A stretch of DNA of 28,630 nt from CAYGZL01 sp964354345 (lineage in GTDB: Bacteria > Chloroflexota > Anaerolineae > Anaerolineales > UBA4823): contig CAYGZL010000058.1 in assembly GCA_964354345.1 (NCBI GenBank), positions 1 through 28,630 on the forward strand, read 5' to 3'. This document shows positions 9,211 to 17,618 of this stretch, one piece after another. Below the pieces are notes generated by a model that had not been told where the DNA came from, made no database searches, and worked only from the letters and a program-made list of their open reading frames with translations. A program made the translations under genes and the position numbers. Numbering within the stretch: the first letter of the stretch is position 1; each line of letters starts with the position of its first letter.

Positions 9211-9217
9211 TTATAAT
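9188..9217 (+). promoter_or_regulatory. Promoter-like site upstream of the TadB-like gene
   Basis: TTGGCC (9188-9193) is followed after 18 bases by a perfect TATAAT (9212-9217). If used, transcription would start near 9224 and the leader would pass through both downstream terminator hairpins before the TTG start at 9325. Confidence 0.4.
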
Positions 9218-9230
9218 CCAATCAGAATTT

Positions 9231-9262
9231 GCGCCCCCCCTTGGGCGGGCGCGTTTTTATTT
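9231..9262 (+). terminator. Intrinsic terminator, first of a tandem pair
   Basis: Arms GCGCCCCCC (9231-9239) and GGCGGGCGC (9244-9252) pair with one C-C mismatch around a 4-base loop and are followed by GTTTTTATTT. Confidence 0.7.
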
Positions 9263-9267
9263 AACCG

Positions 9268-9300
9268 GGCGCATCACCCTCTTAGGTGGTGCGCCTTTTT
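9268..9300 (+). terminator. Intrinsic terminator, second of a tandem pair, 25 bases before a start codon
   Basis: Arms GGCGCATCACC (9268-9278) and GGTGGTGCGCC (9285-9295) pair with one T-G wobble around a 6-base loop, followed directly by five T. It may end readthrough from the upstream genes, or attenuate transcription from the promoter-like site at 9188-9217. Confidence 0.75.
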
Positions 9301-9324
9301 GATTCCTGCCCCAGGAGGCGCTGC

Positions 9325-10257
9325 TTGACCTTCTCTCTCCAATTGCTCTTTCCCATCATCGCCGCCGTATGCGCGGCAGTCATTGTATACGGCCTGCTGA
9401 GCTGGCTGTTTGGCCGCCGACCCTCTTCAGATGCTCTATTACGAGACTTCAGTTCCAAACAAGAAGTCGCGATGGTTAATGAAGCACGCGTTGGATCACA
9501 GGAACACAAAATCCGCATGGCGTTCGCCGGGTATGGATTTGATGTCAGCGGACGTGAACAGTTCTCGCTTTACCTGGCCATCGGCGTACTTGGCCTGGGC
9601 CTGGCAATCGCCGCCGCTGCGTTTGGTATGCCGCCTTTGTTCTGGTTGGCCGGGCCAGCCATTGCCTATTTCGGCGTTAACAGCCTTGTCACCGGCAAAT
9701 GGAACAAGATGCGCATGGCGATGGAAAAAGAAATCCCATCGTTCTTGATGAACCTGTCCAGCGTAATCCAGCTCAACCCAAACGTGATCCAGGCGCTGGA
9801 AGATGCTTCTCTCTCGCTCAACCTCAAGGGTCAGTTAAAGCCCTGGATTGACCGCCTGGTTCACGGGCTCCAATCTCGCGGCAAAAAAGGCCTGGATGAG
9901 ATGCAGGCTGAAGCAAGCGATATCTCATCTTCCCTGCTGCTGGTTGTGGTTGAAATCGGGCGGCTGTGGGAAACCGGCGGCCAGGGCTACGCCCAATCTT
10001 TTCAAATGGTTTCCGAAAACCTGGCCGGCATACTGGAAGGCCGCTCGAAAGCTTTCTCCAAAGCCAATGGCGCCTGGGGAACGATCCGGGTCATTGTCCT
10101 GGCATTAGGTGGGGCAATTTTCCTGGCTTTTTCTACGCCGGGCAGCAGCGCGTTATTCCGCACCCTGGCCGCCCAAATTGCCATCTTCGTTGCGGTGGCC
10201 TGGGCGGCTTTTGGTTTTTCCTCCATCGGCGATCTCATCCAGGAATCGGTGGAGTGA
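9325..10257 (+). CDS. TadB-like membrane protein (type II secretion F-domain family)
   Basis: The start is a TTG at 9325 because AGGAGG lies 6 bases before it; the longer open frame begins inside the terminator hairpin and is unlikely. The product has 310 residues: an N-terminal membrane helix, a cytoplasmic stretch, a pair of helices near residues 85-120, a cytoplasmic T2SSF-like helical core (EKEIPSFLMNLSSVIQLNPN, then WIDRLVHGLQ and VVVEIGRLWETGGQGY) and two C-terminal helices. The layout fits TadB, the inner-membrane platform protein of Tad/Flp pili, though similarity by eye is modest. The neighbouring TadC-like gene supports the call. No CpaF/TadA ATPase or pilin is in the window. Confidence 0.7.
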   Translation: MTFSLQLLFPIIAAVCAAVIVYGLLSWLFGRRPSSDALLRDFSSKQEVAMVNEARVGSQEHKIRMAFAGYGFDVSGREQFSLYLAIGVLGLGLAIAAAAFGMPPLFWLAGPAIAYFGVNSLVTGKWNKMRMAMEKEIPSFLMNLSSVIQLNPNVIQALEDASLSLNLKGQLKPWIDRLVHGLQSRGKKGLDEMQAEASDISSSLLLVVVEIGRLWETGGQGYAQSFQMVSENLAGILEGRSKAFSKANGAWGTIRVIVLALGGAIFLAFSTPGSSALFRTLAAQIAIFVAVAWAAFGFSSIGDLIQESVE

Positions 10258-10266
10258 GAGGTGAAC

Positions 10267-10353
10267 ATGGCTGACACACTTCGTTTGGTTGCGCCTTTCC
10301 TGGGGGCCGGCACCCTGGCGCTGGTAGCTTACTTCCTTGCCGGCAGTCTATAG
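10267..10353 (+). CDS. 28-residue single-pass membrane microprotein between tadB-like and tadC-like genes
   Basis: This short open frame reads MADTLRLVAPFLGAG then TLALVAYFLAGSL. It begins 9 bases after the TadB-like stop, preceded by GAGAGG, and its TAG stop directly abuts the GTG start of the TadC-like gene, so translation could be coupled. The sequence is one hydrophobic helix with a short charged N-terminus. An in-frame GTG at 10261 could add two residues. It may be a real platform-associated microprotein or a coupling leader peptide; no homolog is recognised. Confidence 0.5.
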   Translation: MADTLRLVAPFLGAGTLALVAYFLAGSL

Positions 10354-11151
10354 GTGAAACCTAAAGTCGGGCGCGGGCTGGAGGACTTTTACGCCTCGGT
10401 TGGCAATGATCAGAAGGTTGCATTGCGCGGCGAGCAAATCGGCAACCGGGTCGCCGAACGCCTGCCTTTCTCCCTGGATGCATGGATAGAGCAATTGCAT
10501 TGGGCGCAACGTGGCGGCTATTTCAAAGGCTGGGGAATCGGCCGCCTGGTGTTCACCGCCATGATTTACGCCGGCATCGACGCATTGGTGTTGTTGGTCG
10601 ACCCGGCCCCTGTCTCGCTGCTTGTGCCCCTGGGTGCGGTGGCGTATCCGTTCATCTCGGTGCGCGCCAAAGCCAATACAGTACGCAAACGTGTGGTGCG
10701 CGGCCTGCCTGAAGTGGCCGCGCTGGTGGCGGCAGAAATGTCTGCCGGCGTCTCGCCAGACCAGGCGGTGCAGCGCGCTGCTGTGCTGCCCGGACCATTG
10801 ACCAGCTTGCTATCAGACGTGCTCGCTTATTCGCGCAGCGCCGGACGCCCGCTGTTCGGGCGCAAGCCGGTGCGCGGCGCGCTGGTCGAAGTTTTTTCTC
10901 AAGCTGACCTGCCAGAATTATTATCCTTTGCCGCTCAACTCGATCTGGTTGCCGAAAAGGGCGTGGCCGGGGCGATGCTGATGAACGAGGTTGCCCGCAC
11001 ATTGGGCCGGGAGTACCGCTCGCGCCTGGATAGCGAGGTCGAGAAGCTCAACGGGAAGCTCATGCTGTCGACGGCGGTATTCTTCTTCATCCCCTTCGTC
11101 CTGGTCATCCTGGGCAGCTTCATGGCTCCAGTGATGGCGATCTTCGGGTAG
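10354..11151 (+). CDS. TadC-like membrane protein (type II secretion F-domain family)
   Basis: The product has 265 residues and starts with GTG at 10354, directly after the TAG of the microprotein, with no strong ribosome site of its own. It has a hydrophobic pair near residues 65-105, a cytoplasmic core with VRGLPEVAALVAAEMSAGVS and an AAQLDLVAEKGVAGAMLMNE segment typical of T2SSF/TadC proteins, and a C-terminal membrane segment ending VFFFIPFVLVILGSFM. TadC partners TadB in the inner-membrane platform of Tad secretion systems. The orphan pair here may serve a locus elsewhere in the genome. Confidence 0.75.
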   Translation: MKPKVGRGLEDFYASVGNDQKVALRGEQIGNRVAERLPFSLDAWIEQLHWAQRGGYFKGWGIGRLVFTAMIYAGIDALVLLVDPAPVSLLVPLGAVAYPFISVRAKANTVRKRVVRGLPEVAALVAAEMSAGVSPDQAVQRAAVLPGPLTSLLSDVLAYSRSAGRPLFGRKPVRGALVEVFSQADLPELLSFAAQLDLVAEKGVAGAMLMNEVARTLGREYRSRLDSEVEKLNGKLMLSTAVFFFIPFVLVILGSFMAPVMAIFG

Positions 11152-11156
11152 CGCCT

Positions 11157-11417
11157 ATGCAACCTGCAATGAACTCCACCGAGGCGCAAACCGCCAGGCT
11201 GGTCGCTTCAATCAAACAAATCGGCAATCCATATCAAGACCGCCTGGTTGCCTGGCTGCGCACACAAATCGGTCAAGATCTCAGCGATGTGGAACGAGAC
11301 ATATGCGCCTGGTTAGCTTCTCTGGACATGGAACGGCGGGAAGATCAGCTCCAGTTCGCCACCATCCAAATGGTGGTCGAAACAACCTGCCAGGTGTTCG
11401 GAGATAAAAGCGCATGA
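11157..11417 (+). CDS. Small soluble protein, unknown function
   Basis: The product has 86 residues (82 if the in-frame ATG at 11169 is used; neither start has a strong ribosome site). It is acidic and helical, with no signal or membrane segment; segments include RLVASIKQIGNPYQDRLVAW and QLQFATIQMVVETTCQVFG. It starts 5 bases after the TadC-like gene and overlaps the next gene by ATGA, so it belongs to the same transcription unit. The family is not recognised. Confidence 0.65.
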   Translation: MQPAMNSTEAQTARLVASIKQIGNPYQDRLVAWLRTQIGQDLSDVERDICAWLASLDMERREDQLQFATIQMVVETTCQVFGDKSA

Positions 11418-11920
11418 ACCACAACAACATGAACAAGGGTCTCAAGGTAATCAGCGTGTTGCTGTGGAGCGGGTTGATCGCATGGCTGCTGGTCACGCGC
11501 GGGCGGCAGTCCGCAGAAACAAGCTGGCTGCAAAAGGCGGTAGCCTGGGCATCGGCTCAGTTGCCCCTGGCTTTGCGGATTCATGATGAAACCCTGGTTG
11601 GACAAATGATCACCGACCTGGGACTGCTGCTCGTGTTATGGGCCATGGCGGCTCTGGAGCGCTCCTTCGGTATTGCGCCAGCAGATCGCGGGCTGGTCAA
11701 AGATGGCCTTTACCGTTTCATCCGTCACCCAATGTACCTGGGCGAATTGGTCGCCCTGGCTGGCGCGGTGATTGGCGATCCATCCTTTTGGAACAGCAGT
11801 TTGATGCTTGTACTTTTCCTCAGCCTGGTTCTGCGCATTCGTTGGGAAGAACAGGCGGTCTTCAACTATGGCGTTTACGCCGGGAGTGTGCGCTGGCGTT
11901 TGATCCCCCATCTCTGGTAA
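11414..11920 (+). CDS. ICMT/PEMT-like membrane methyltransferase
   Basis: The protein has 168 residues and several membrane helices. The C-terminal half carries the isoprenylcysteine carboxyl methyltransferase/phospholipid methyltransferase-like pattern: GLVKDGLYRFIRHPMYLGEL near residues 95-115, then RIRWEEQ and a closing VRWRLIPHLW. Such proteins use S-adenosylmethionine at the membrane; bacterial members have mostly unknown acceptors. The ATGA overlap with the preceding gene implies coupled translation. The family call is good and the substrate unknown. Confidence 0.8.
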   Translation: MNHNNMNKGLKVISVLLWSGLIAWLLVTRGRQSAETSWLQKAVAWASAQLPLALRIHDETLVGQMITDLGLLLVLWAMAALERSFGIAPADRGLVKDGLYRFIRHPMYLGELVALAGAVIGDPSFWNSSLMLVLFLSLVLRIRWEEQAVFNYGVYAGSVRWRLIPHLW

Positions 11921-11946
11921 TCCCCAATACCAAAAAGGAGTTGTTT

Positions 11947-12249
11947 ATGGACACAAAAAACATGAGTATGAAAGCCCTCGGCAGCCTGATTTCTGCCATT
12001 CTGGGCCTGACCATCTTGCCTTTGATCGGCTCGATCGGGGCAATTGTGCTGGCCAGTATGGCTGAAAAAGAGTTTGTCACCAACCCATCGCTGGATGGAT
12101 AGGGCCTGGCAAAAGTCGGGAAGATCATTGGCTGGATCGGCGTGGGCCTGGGTTTGTGCGGCTGCCTGTTCACGCTCGTATCGTTTGTCTTTGCTGGTTT
12201 AGGACAGGCCACATCTGGCGCTGTGCTTCAACCGTTGCTGGTTTTCTAA
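11947..12249 (+). pseudogene. DUF4190-like membrane protein gene interrupted by in-frame TAG
   Basis: AAGGAG lies 6 bases before the ATG at 11947. The frame encodes 100 residues with an in-frame TAG at 12100-12102 (codon 52). Before it, SLISAILGLTILPLIGSIGA and an AIVLASMAEKEF segment match the first half of a DUF4190-like domain; after it, GLAKVGKIIGWIGVGLGLCG resumes the expected second helix without any frame change. The site reads LDG-stop-GLAK, where family members usually have a residue such as Gln or Arg, so a CAG-to-TAG change is plausible. As read the product is 51 residues with one membrane helix. Confidence 0.7.
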
Positions 12250-12261
12250 GGAGAAATGCTG

Positions 12262-13734
12262 ATGAAAACAATCACTACTTTTGCCAGCCTGTTCTTGCTA
12301 CTGACCCTGGGGCTGCTGGCCAGCGCGCCGGTTGACCCGGCCAACGCGCAGCAAGGCTATGACCATTTCGTTTACCTGCCCATTGTCATGCGCGATTACG
12401 ACGGTACAGTGATCACACCAACGCCCACTTCTACGCCAACCCCAGCGCCGCTGGTGCCGGAGAGCGCCTTCGGCGTCAATACCAGCTCGTTGGATGCTTC
12501 CAGCGGCCTGACCGAGATCCTCAACGCCGGGGTAAGCTGGACTCACACTAGCCAGGCAGTTAGTTAGGCAGACTTGGAACCAGAGGAAGGGCAGCGCAAC
12601 TGGAATGCCCTGGCCGGGCTAGATGCGCAGCTGCAGGCTGCAAATGGCCTGGGGCTGCGCGTTGTGCTGACCGTGGACGATACGCCGGAGTGGGCGCATG
12701 CAGCTAGCGTGACTTGTGGCCCGGTGCTGCCCGAGAAGCTGCCCGCTCTGTCAGCGTTCCTGCAGGACCTGGTGCAGCGCTACAGCGCTGATCCTTACCA
12801 GGTGCAAACCTGGGAACTATGGTCTGAGCCAGATGTGGCAGGCGAGGCTGGTTGCTGGGGCGACCCTGCTGATCCTTACTATGGCGGCGGGGCGTATGCG
12901 GCCATGCTGGCAGCAGTCTACCCGCAGATCAAGGCAGCCAGCCCTGAAGCCCAGGTGTTGGTAGGCGGGCTGCGCCTGGAATGCGATCCAAACAACCCGC
13001 CTGGCGGAAAAGACTGCTCCAGCAGCAATTTCCTGGAAGGCATCCTGCAGGCGGGCGGCGGTGCATTCTTCGATGGCGTCAGCTTCCATGCTTCGGATGG
13101 CTTTGCCGTCTACGATCTGCCCTGGGGCACGGCCTACCAGTACAGCAATTACAACTGGCACAGCTACTGGCATACCAGCGGCCCGGTGGTGATCGCCAAG
13201 GCCAACTTCATCCGTAACCTGCTGACCGAATACAGCGTGACCGGCAAGGCACTGTACAACACCCAATCGGCGATCCTGTGCGCCAGCTGCCAGGATGTGC
13301 CGGTGTTCGAGACGGCCAAGGCTGGCTACGTAGCCCAGGTCTATGCGACCGCCATGTCGCTCGATTTCGAAACCAATATGTGGGAGAGCTTGCTCGGCTG
13401 GCAAAACTCTGGCCTGATGTCTGTGAACCTGACTCCGCTACCTGCTTACCAGGCCTTCCAAATCGCGCGCGAGAGCATTGGCCCGGCGGCTTACACCGGT
13501 GAAGTGTTTCCCAGCGACGTGGGCGGAGCGCCTGGTATCCGCGGCTTCAAGTTCGTTCATGAAGATGGCCGCCAGGTATGGGCGCTGTGGTATGTCTCGA
13601 TGACTGAACCGTCTCACGCCGTTACCTTTACCATTCAGCCAGGCTCAGCTTGGGATATGCTGGGCAACCCGCTCGATCTTTCCACCGGCCTGGTAGTTGG
13701 CGTTGACCCGGTCTACGTGGAGTGGACTCCATGA
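12262..13734 (+). pseudogene. Secreted glycosidase-fold (GH5/GH39-like) protein gene with in-frame TAG
   Basis: The ATG at 12262 has AAGGAG 8 bases upstream; the ATG at 12256 is too close to it. A signal peptide ending ANA is followed by VYLPIVMR and a Thr/Pro linker. The frame is open except for TAG at 12565-12567 (codon 102), inside the segment SQAVS-stop-ADLEPEEG, where TIM-barrel glycosidases commonly have Trp (WADLEP), so TGG-to-TAG is likely. The remainder looks like a glycosidase barrel, with WELWSEPD at the usual acid/base position (WNEP in relatives) and YNTQSAILC where relatives place a nucleophile Glu. Both sites suggest loss of catalysis. Downstream sequence stays coherent to the stop at 13734. 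Confidence 0.72.
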
Positions 13735-13747
13735 AGGGGGGCAAACC

Positions 13748-16670
13748 ATGAACTGGTTATTCCGCAAAACCCGTCATTGGTTACTCGTATCGCTTTTCGT
13801 TCTCCTGCTTGGTCAGGCAGGAACGACTGTACACGCCAGCGCGCCGCAAGCGCCAACTGGCGACGAGCCGGCATTGATCTCGATCACCGCCTCGCCCAAC
13901 CCGGTTTCACGCACAGGCACATTGACGATTACAGCCGTGTTTTCTGATCCGCAGGATGCGTCCACGTTGGACCGGGCCTACCTGGGCTTCAGCAACTGCA
14001 CCCAGGCGGTTGGGGAGGCCTACGCCAGCAACTTCGAGCGAAACCTCTCCAATTACTTTGGCAGTAATGTTTTTCTGAGCACGCTGTTCTATGGGGCTGC
14101 GATTGACAACACTGGCGCTTCTTGCACCGGCGGCCAATATGGCGGCGTGCCCTGGAGCTATACCGCCCCGCTCAACAATGCCTATGGAACAAGTACGCTG
14201 ACCGCAGTAACCAAACAGCAAATCTCGCCCAGCCAGTTGAGCGTGACCTGGACAATTGCGCTGAACAACTTCCCGGTGGGAACATACAACATCTATTACA
14301 TGCTCAAGGATACCACCGGCCTGTACCAGACTGGCACAGGTACGGCGCAATGGGACAAGCTGATCTCGATCACCGTAGCCAACCCCACGGCCACGCCCAC
14401 CCAGACGCCAACGCGCACACCAACCCCACTGCTACCCGCACCCCCAACCGCCACGACGACGCGTACCCCAACGCCAACCGCTACGTTCACCCGCACACCG
14501 ACCGGCACTGCTACGCGCACGCCCACAGCAACATCTACCCAAACACGCACTCCAACGCAAACGCCAACGAACACGGCTGCTTTTACCCCCACGCCGATCC
14601 ATAACGATCCACCCAGTCTGTTGGGGGTAACCATCTCGCCTAACCCGGCTTTTCCGAACGATACCATCACCTTTACGGCTCAATTCTATGATCCACAGGG
14701 CGGGAATACCGTCGAGCGCGCTTACCTGGGCTTCTCGGACTGTGTCGTGCCTACGGGAGATGGCTATCTAAGTTACTTCGAGCATAATTTCGCCACCATG
14801 ACCAATATTGCTCCCTGGCAATGGACGCAGGTCGCAATCAACAATACTGGCGGTTCCTGCGCACCTGGTGGACAGGAGCAAGGTGGGTACGTGTGGAACA
14901 CGGTTGCGCCGCTTGTCAACGCCTGGGGCACAACCACCCAAACCAACTGGTCAAAGAGTATCTCCGGCAACGTGGCTACGCTCCCTGGACTGTGCAGCTC
15001 ACCAACTTCCCGGTCGGGCGTACAGCCTGTATTACATGGTGCGCGATTTGCCGCAATTATTCCAGAACGGCACATCCACAGCGGTATGGTGGAAAGTGGA
15101 TGGCGTGGCTTTCTCAGTACGCGCCGGCGACCCGCTGACCAATGTCAACGCCTATCGCGCCCTGGCCAACCTGCCAGGAGTGTCCATGAATGATGGTTGG
15201 AGTCAGGGCGACCAGCTCCACGCCCGTTACGTGGTCAAGAACAATGTACAGATGCATGCCGAGGATCCTGCCAACCCCTGGTACACCCTGGATGGTGAAG
15301 CTGCTGGCCAGTCGTCGAACGTCTTGGCTGCTTCCGATACCGCCATGCAGGATGTTTCTGCCATTGATAAACTGATGAGTGGGCCGTTCCGTGCTATGAA
15401 TGTACTTGACCCGCGCCTGAAGACGATTGGTATTGGTTCTTATCGTGAACAGGATGGCGGCTTTCAGATGGCAGCGGCGCTGGACACCTTCCGCGGCCTG
15501 GGCGACCCAAATGGCAGCTTCCCGATCTTCTAACCGGCGCAAGACAAAGTGCTGCCGGTGTGTCTGTATTTGGGCGGCGAGACGCCTGACCCGCTTTCGG
15601 CCTGCCCCAGTTTCACCACGCCTTCTGGTCCGCCGATCATCGTCCAGTTTGGCTCTGGCTTCACATCCGTTAACATTACAGCGCATACCTTCCAGCAAGG
15701 TGCAACAAATGTGGAGCACTGCATCTACACCGAAACTAGCTACACCAATCCCAATCCACAACACCAGGCACTAGGGCGCAGCTTTCTATCCAGCCGCGAT
15801 GCAACGGTGATCATTCCGCGCAATCCCCTGACGCCTGGCGCTTCGTATACCGTTTCGCTGACCGCCAACGGGCAAAGTTACACCTGGTCGTTCGGTGCTC
15901 TGCCTGGGTATTTCATCGCACCGCCCGAAGAGCAACCGGCGCCCACGGAGACTCCTGTAAGCACAGCGACACCGCCCTTACCAACCCTGACGCCCTGTGA
16001 ACAGGCCATCATCCAAACGATGGAAACGAGCAACTGGGGAGTGCTAACCTATAGCAATACCATAGATGGCGGAGCCTGGTCGCTAAGAGGCATATCCGGC
16101 AGCTTGCGGGAATGGCAGTGGGACTTCTACCGGGATGGGCCGGTGTTCGACCTGGTGCAGGTTGATTACCAGCACGAAACCATGCGCTACCCACTGTGGG
16201 CGGTAGCGGGTGTAATGCTGCCGCCCTACTATACCGTTCACGACGCGGCTTCACAGGAATACTATGAACAGCAGGGGCATGGCAGCCAGCCCTATTACAT
16301 GTCCTTTGTCGAAGGCGCTGAAACGCGCCAGGAAGTATTGGCGCTGTTCAACCGTCCCGGCCAAAACCTGATCACATTGCAGATGAGCGGGCTATTCGTC
16401 TCATCCGAAGGCATTGACTGGGAACGCTGTGAGCCATCTGATTCGGAGTTCTGCATCCTGGCGCGCTTCTTTGAGAGCCTGTCGTCGCCAATGGAGGATA
16501 TACCCCTTCAAGGGGAAAGTAACCTCTTCATCCACACAGGATCGGCGTCTGCCCACCCGATGTATGGCTTTCTGATCTGGCCAATGAGCGTCGAACAGGC
16601 TCTCGACCTCTGCCCGGCGCCGAAGCCCAGCCAGTATCCCAGGTGGAAAGGGATTATCTATGCAGAGTAA
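13748..16670 (+). pseudogene. Large secreted CAP (SCP/PR1)-domain protein gene with two frameshifts and a TAA
   Basis: The start at 13748 follows AAGGGGGG and gives a signal peptide ending HASA. Two similar extracellular domains (about 13868-14380 and 14610-15110) share SPNP, RAYLGFS and NNFPVG/LTNFPVG; a Thr/Pro linker separates them. Comparison of the two shows one C missing at CCC 14983-14985 and one G missing at GGG 15016-15018; restoring both gives an unbroken second domain. A CAP domain follows (YRALANLPGVSMNDGW, ARYVVKNNVQMHAEDP, GPFRAMNVLDPRL), cut by TAA at 15531-15533 where FPIF-stop-PAQDK would be expected to read Tyr. The C-terminal part to 16670 has a region I do not recognise. 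Reconstructed length is about 974 residues. Confidence 0.78.
14388..14598 (+). repeat. Thr/Pro-rich low-complexity linker (coding)
   Basis: Degenerate repeats of ACGCCAACC-like units encode TPTP/TRTPT stretches between the two extracellular domains of the CAP-domain gene. The repeat is in frame and translated; it is typical of linkers in secreted Chloroflexota proteins. Confidence 0.8.
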
Positions 16671-17361
16671 GCTGTACCGCATCAGCCAATCTCCCTGGGC
16701 ATGGGTTGTTGGTACATTGGTTATCGTTTTGACCCTGGTTATTGGCCTGGTCATTGTCGTTGGCCGCGCCTCTGGGCCGTTGTTCAGAGAATTTTTTGCC
16801 TCTGGCAACCTAAATTCCCCTACAGCGACGGCAACATCAACTGCCAACCTGGCCTTAACGCCTGCCGGGTCAGATCCCACCCAACCGGCAAGAGTGCCAA
16901 CGGCGACACCGAAACCCAGCCCCACGCCAAGGCCGCTGCTGCTCCTCGTCTGGTCGAAAGAGTACAGCCAGGTATATCTACGCCAGGCTCCTGGCGGCGC
17001 AATTATTCGCCAGCTCGACAAAGGCAGTTCTGTGCTTGTCTCCGAGATCCAGACTGTGCAAGGCATGGAATGGGCGCATGTGCTGTATTTCGACGGCAAG
17101 GAAGATGTGGAAGGCTGGATCGCTGCTTCGCTGGTTTTCACAGTCCGGAGCGATCTGCCGTCCGCACAGGTAATCGGCGAAAATGGCGCCAACCTGCGAG
17201 CCGAACCTGCTGGCACATTGGTTGCCTGGCTGCCGTATGGCACACCTGTGCAGATCATCGAAACCGCCGAAGTGGACAGCATTACCTGGGCGAACGTGAT
17301 CTTGCTAGACAAGCGCGGCGGCTGGATTGCACAACGCATGTTAAACGCCACCGGTCCGTGA
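16660..17361 (+). CDS. Membrane-anchored protein with two SH3b-like domains
   Basis: The protein has 233 residues and its start overlaps the end of the CAP-domain gene by 11 bases. A short basic N-terminus is followed by one membrane helix (WVVGTLVIVLTLVIGLVIVV, residues about 15-35), then a Thr/Pro linker. Two bacterial SH3-like domains follow: the first near residues 92-155 (VYLRQAPGGAIIRQL, then GWIAASLV) and the second near 160-230 (GANLRAEPAGTLVAWLPYGT, then GGWIAQRML). SH3b domains usually bind cell-wall or surface glycan. The gene is intact although the one before it is damaged. Confidence 0.85.
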   Translation: MQSKLYRISQSPWAWVVGTLVIVLTLVIGLVIVVGRASGPLFREFFASGNLNSPTATATSTANLALTPAGSDPTQPARVPTATPKPSPTPRPLLLLVWSKEYSQVYLRQAPGGAIIRQLDKGSSVLVSEIQTVQGMEWAHVLYFDGKEDVEGWIAASLVFTVRSDLPSAQVIGENGANLRAEPAGTLVAWLPYGTPVQIIETAEVDSITWANVILLDKRGGWIAQRMLNATGP

Positions 17362-17363
17362 AC

Positions 17364-17618
17364 ATGGCAGCCAAAACTTGCTTGCGAGTAAACCATTGCA
17401 CCTGTTCAATTTGCCGCGGTCCGGGCGATCACCCGGAAAAGGCGCTACACGAACAGATCAACCTGCTGATGAGCCTGATGAATGCCCGCCAGCGCAGGCT
17501 GTTCGCGGCGTTCCAGGCTCAAAAGACGGGTCACGGCGGAATTACGCGCATGGCGGAGATTAGCGGAATAGATCGAAAGACGATACGCAAGGGAGTAAAG
17601 GAATTGATAGGAAAATAA
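17364..17618 (+). pseudogene. N-terminal stub of an ISAzo13-like transposase, or domesticated HTH protein
   Basis: This 84-residue frame starts 3 bases after the SH3b gene. A Cys-containing N-terminus (CLRVNHCTCSICRG) is followed by HEQINLLMSLMNARQRRLFA and GGITRMAEISGIDRKTIRKG, the helix-turn-helix pattern that opens ISAzo13-family and related transposases. The DDE catalytic part is absent: the frame ends at TAA 17616-17618 and nothing resembling it follows. It could be a mobile-element remnant or a small independent DNA-binding protein. Confidence 0.6.

Larger units (their letters stand above)
8970..9324. other. Noncoding spacer between the phosphoesterase and Tad-like genes
   Basis: This 355-base gap has no convincing intact gene. 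It holds a weak 7-base inverted repeat (TTCCCAA at 8971-8977 and TTGGGAA at 8998-9004), a possible eroded minus-strand coding remnant (9041-9210), a promoter-like site (9188-9217) and two hairpin terminators (9231-9262, 9268-9300). It is more AT-rich than its flanks. Confidence 0.7.

Noticed and set aside
14388..14598. CRISPR-like or tandem repeat array
   Set aside because: The repeats are short, degenerate and in frame, encoding a Thr/Pro linker; there are no unique spacers.
11947..15533. Alternative genetic code with TAG or TAA recoded
   Set aside because: Other genes here end normally with TAG (10353, 11151), TAA and TGA, and one of the internal stops is TAA, so genome-wide recoding is unlikely.
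16401..17396. Long minus-strand open frame (331 residues)
   Set aside because: It is antisense to the SH3b gene and the end of the CAP-domain gene and reads as low-complexity composition without domains.
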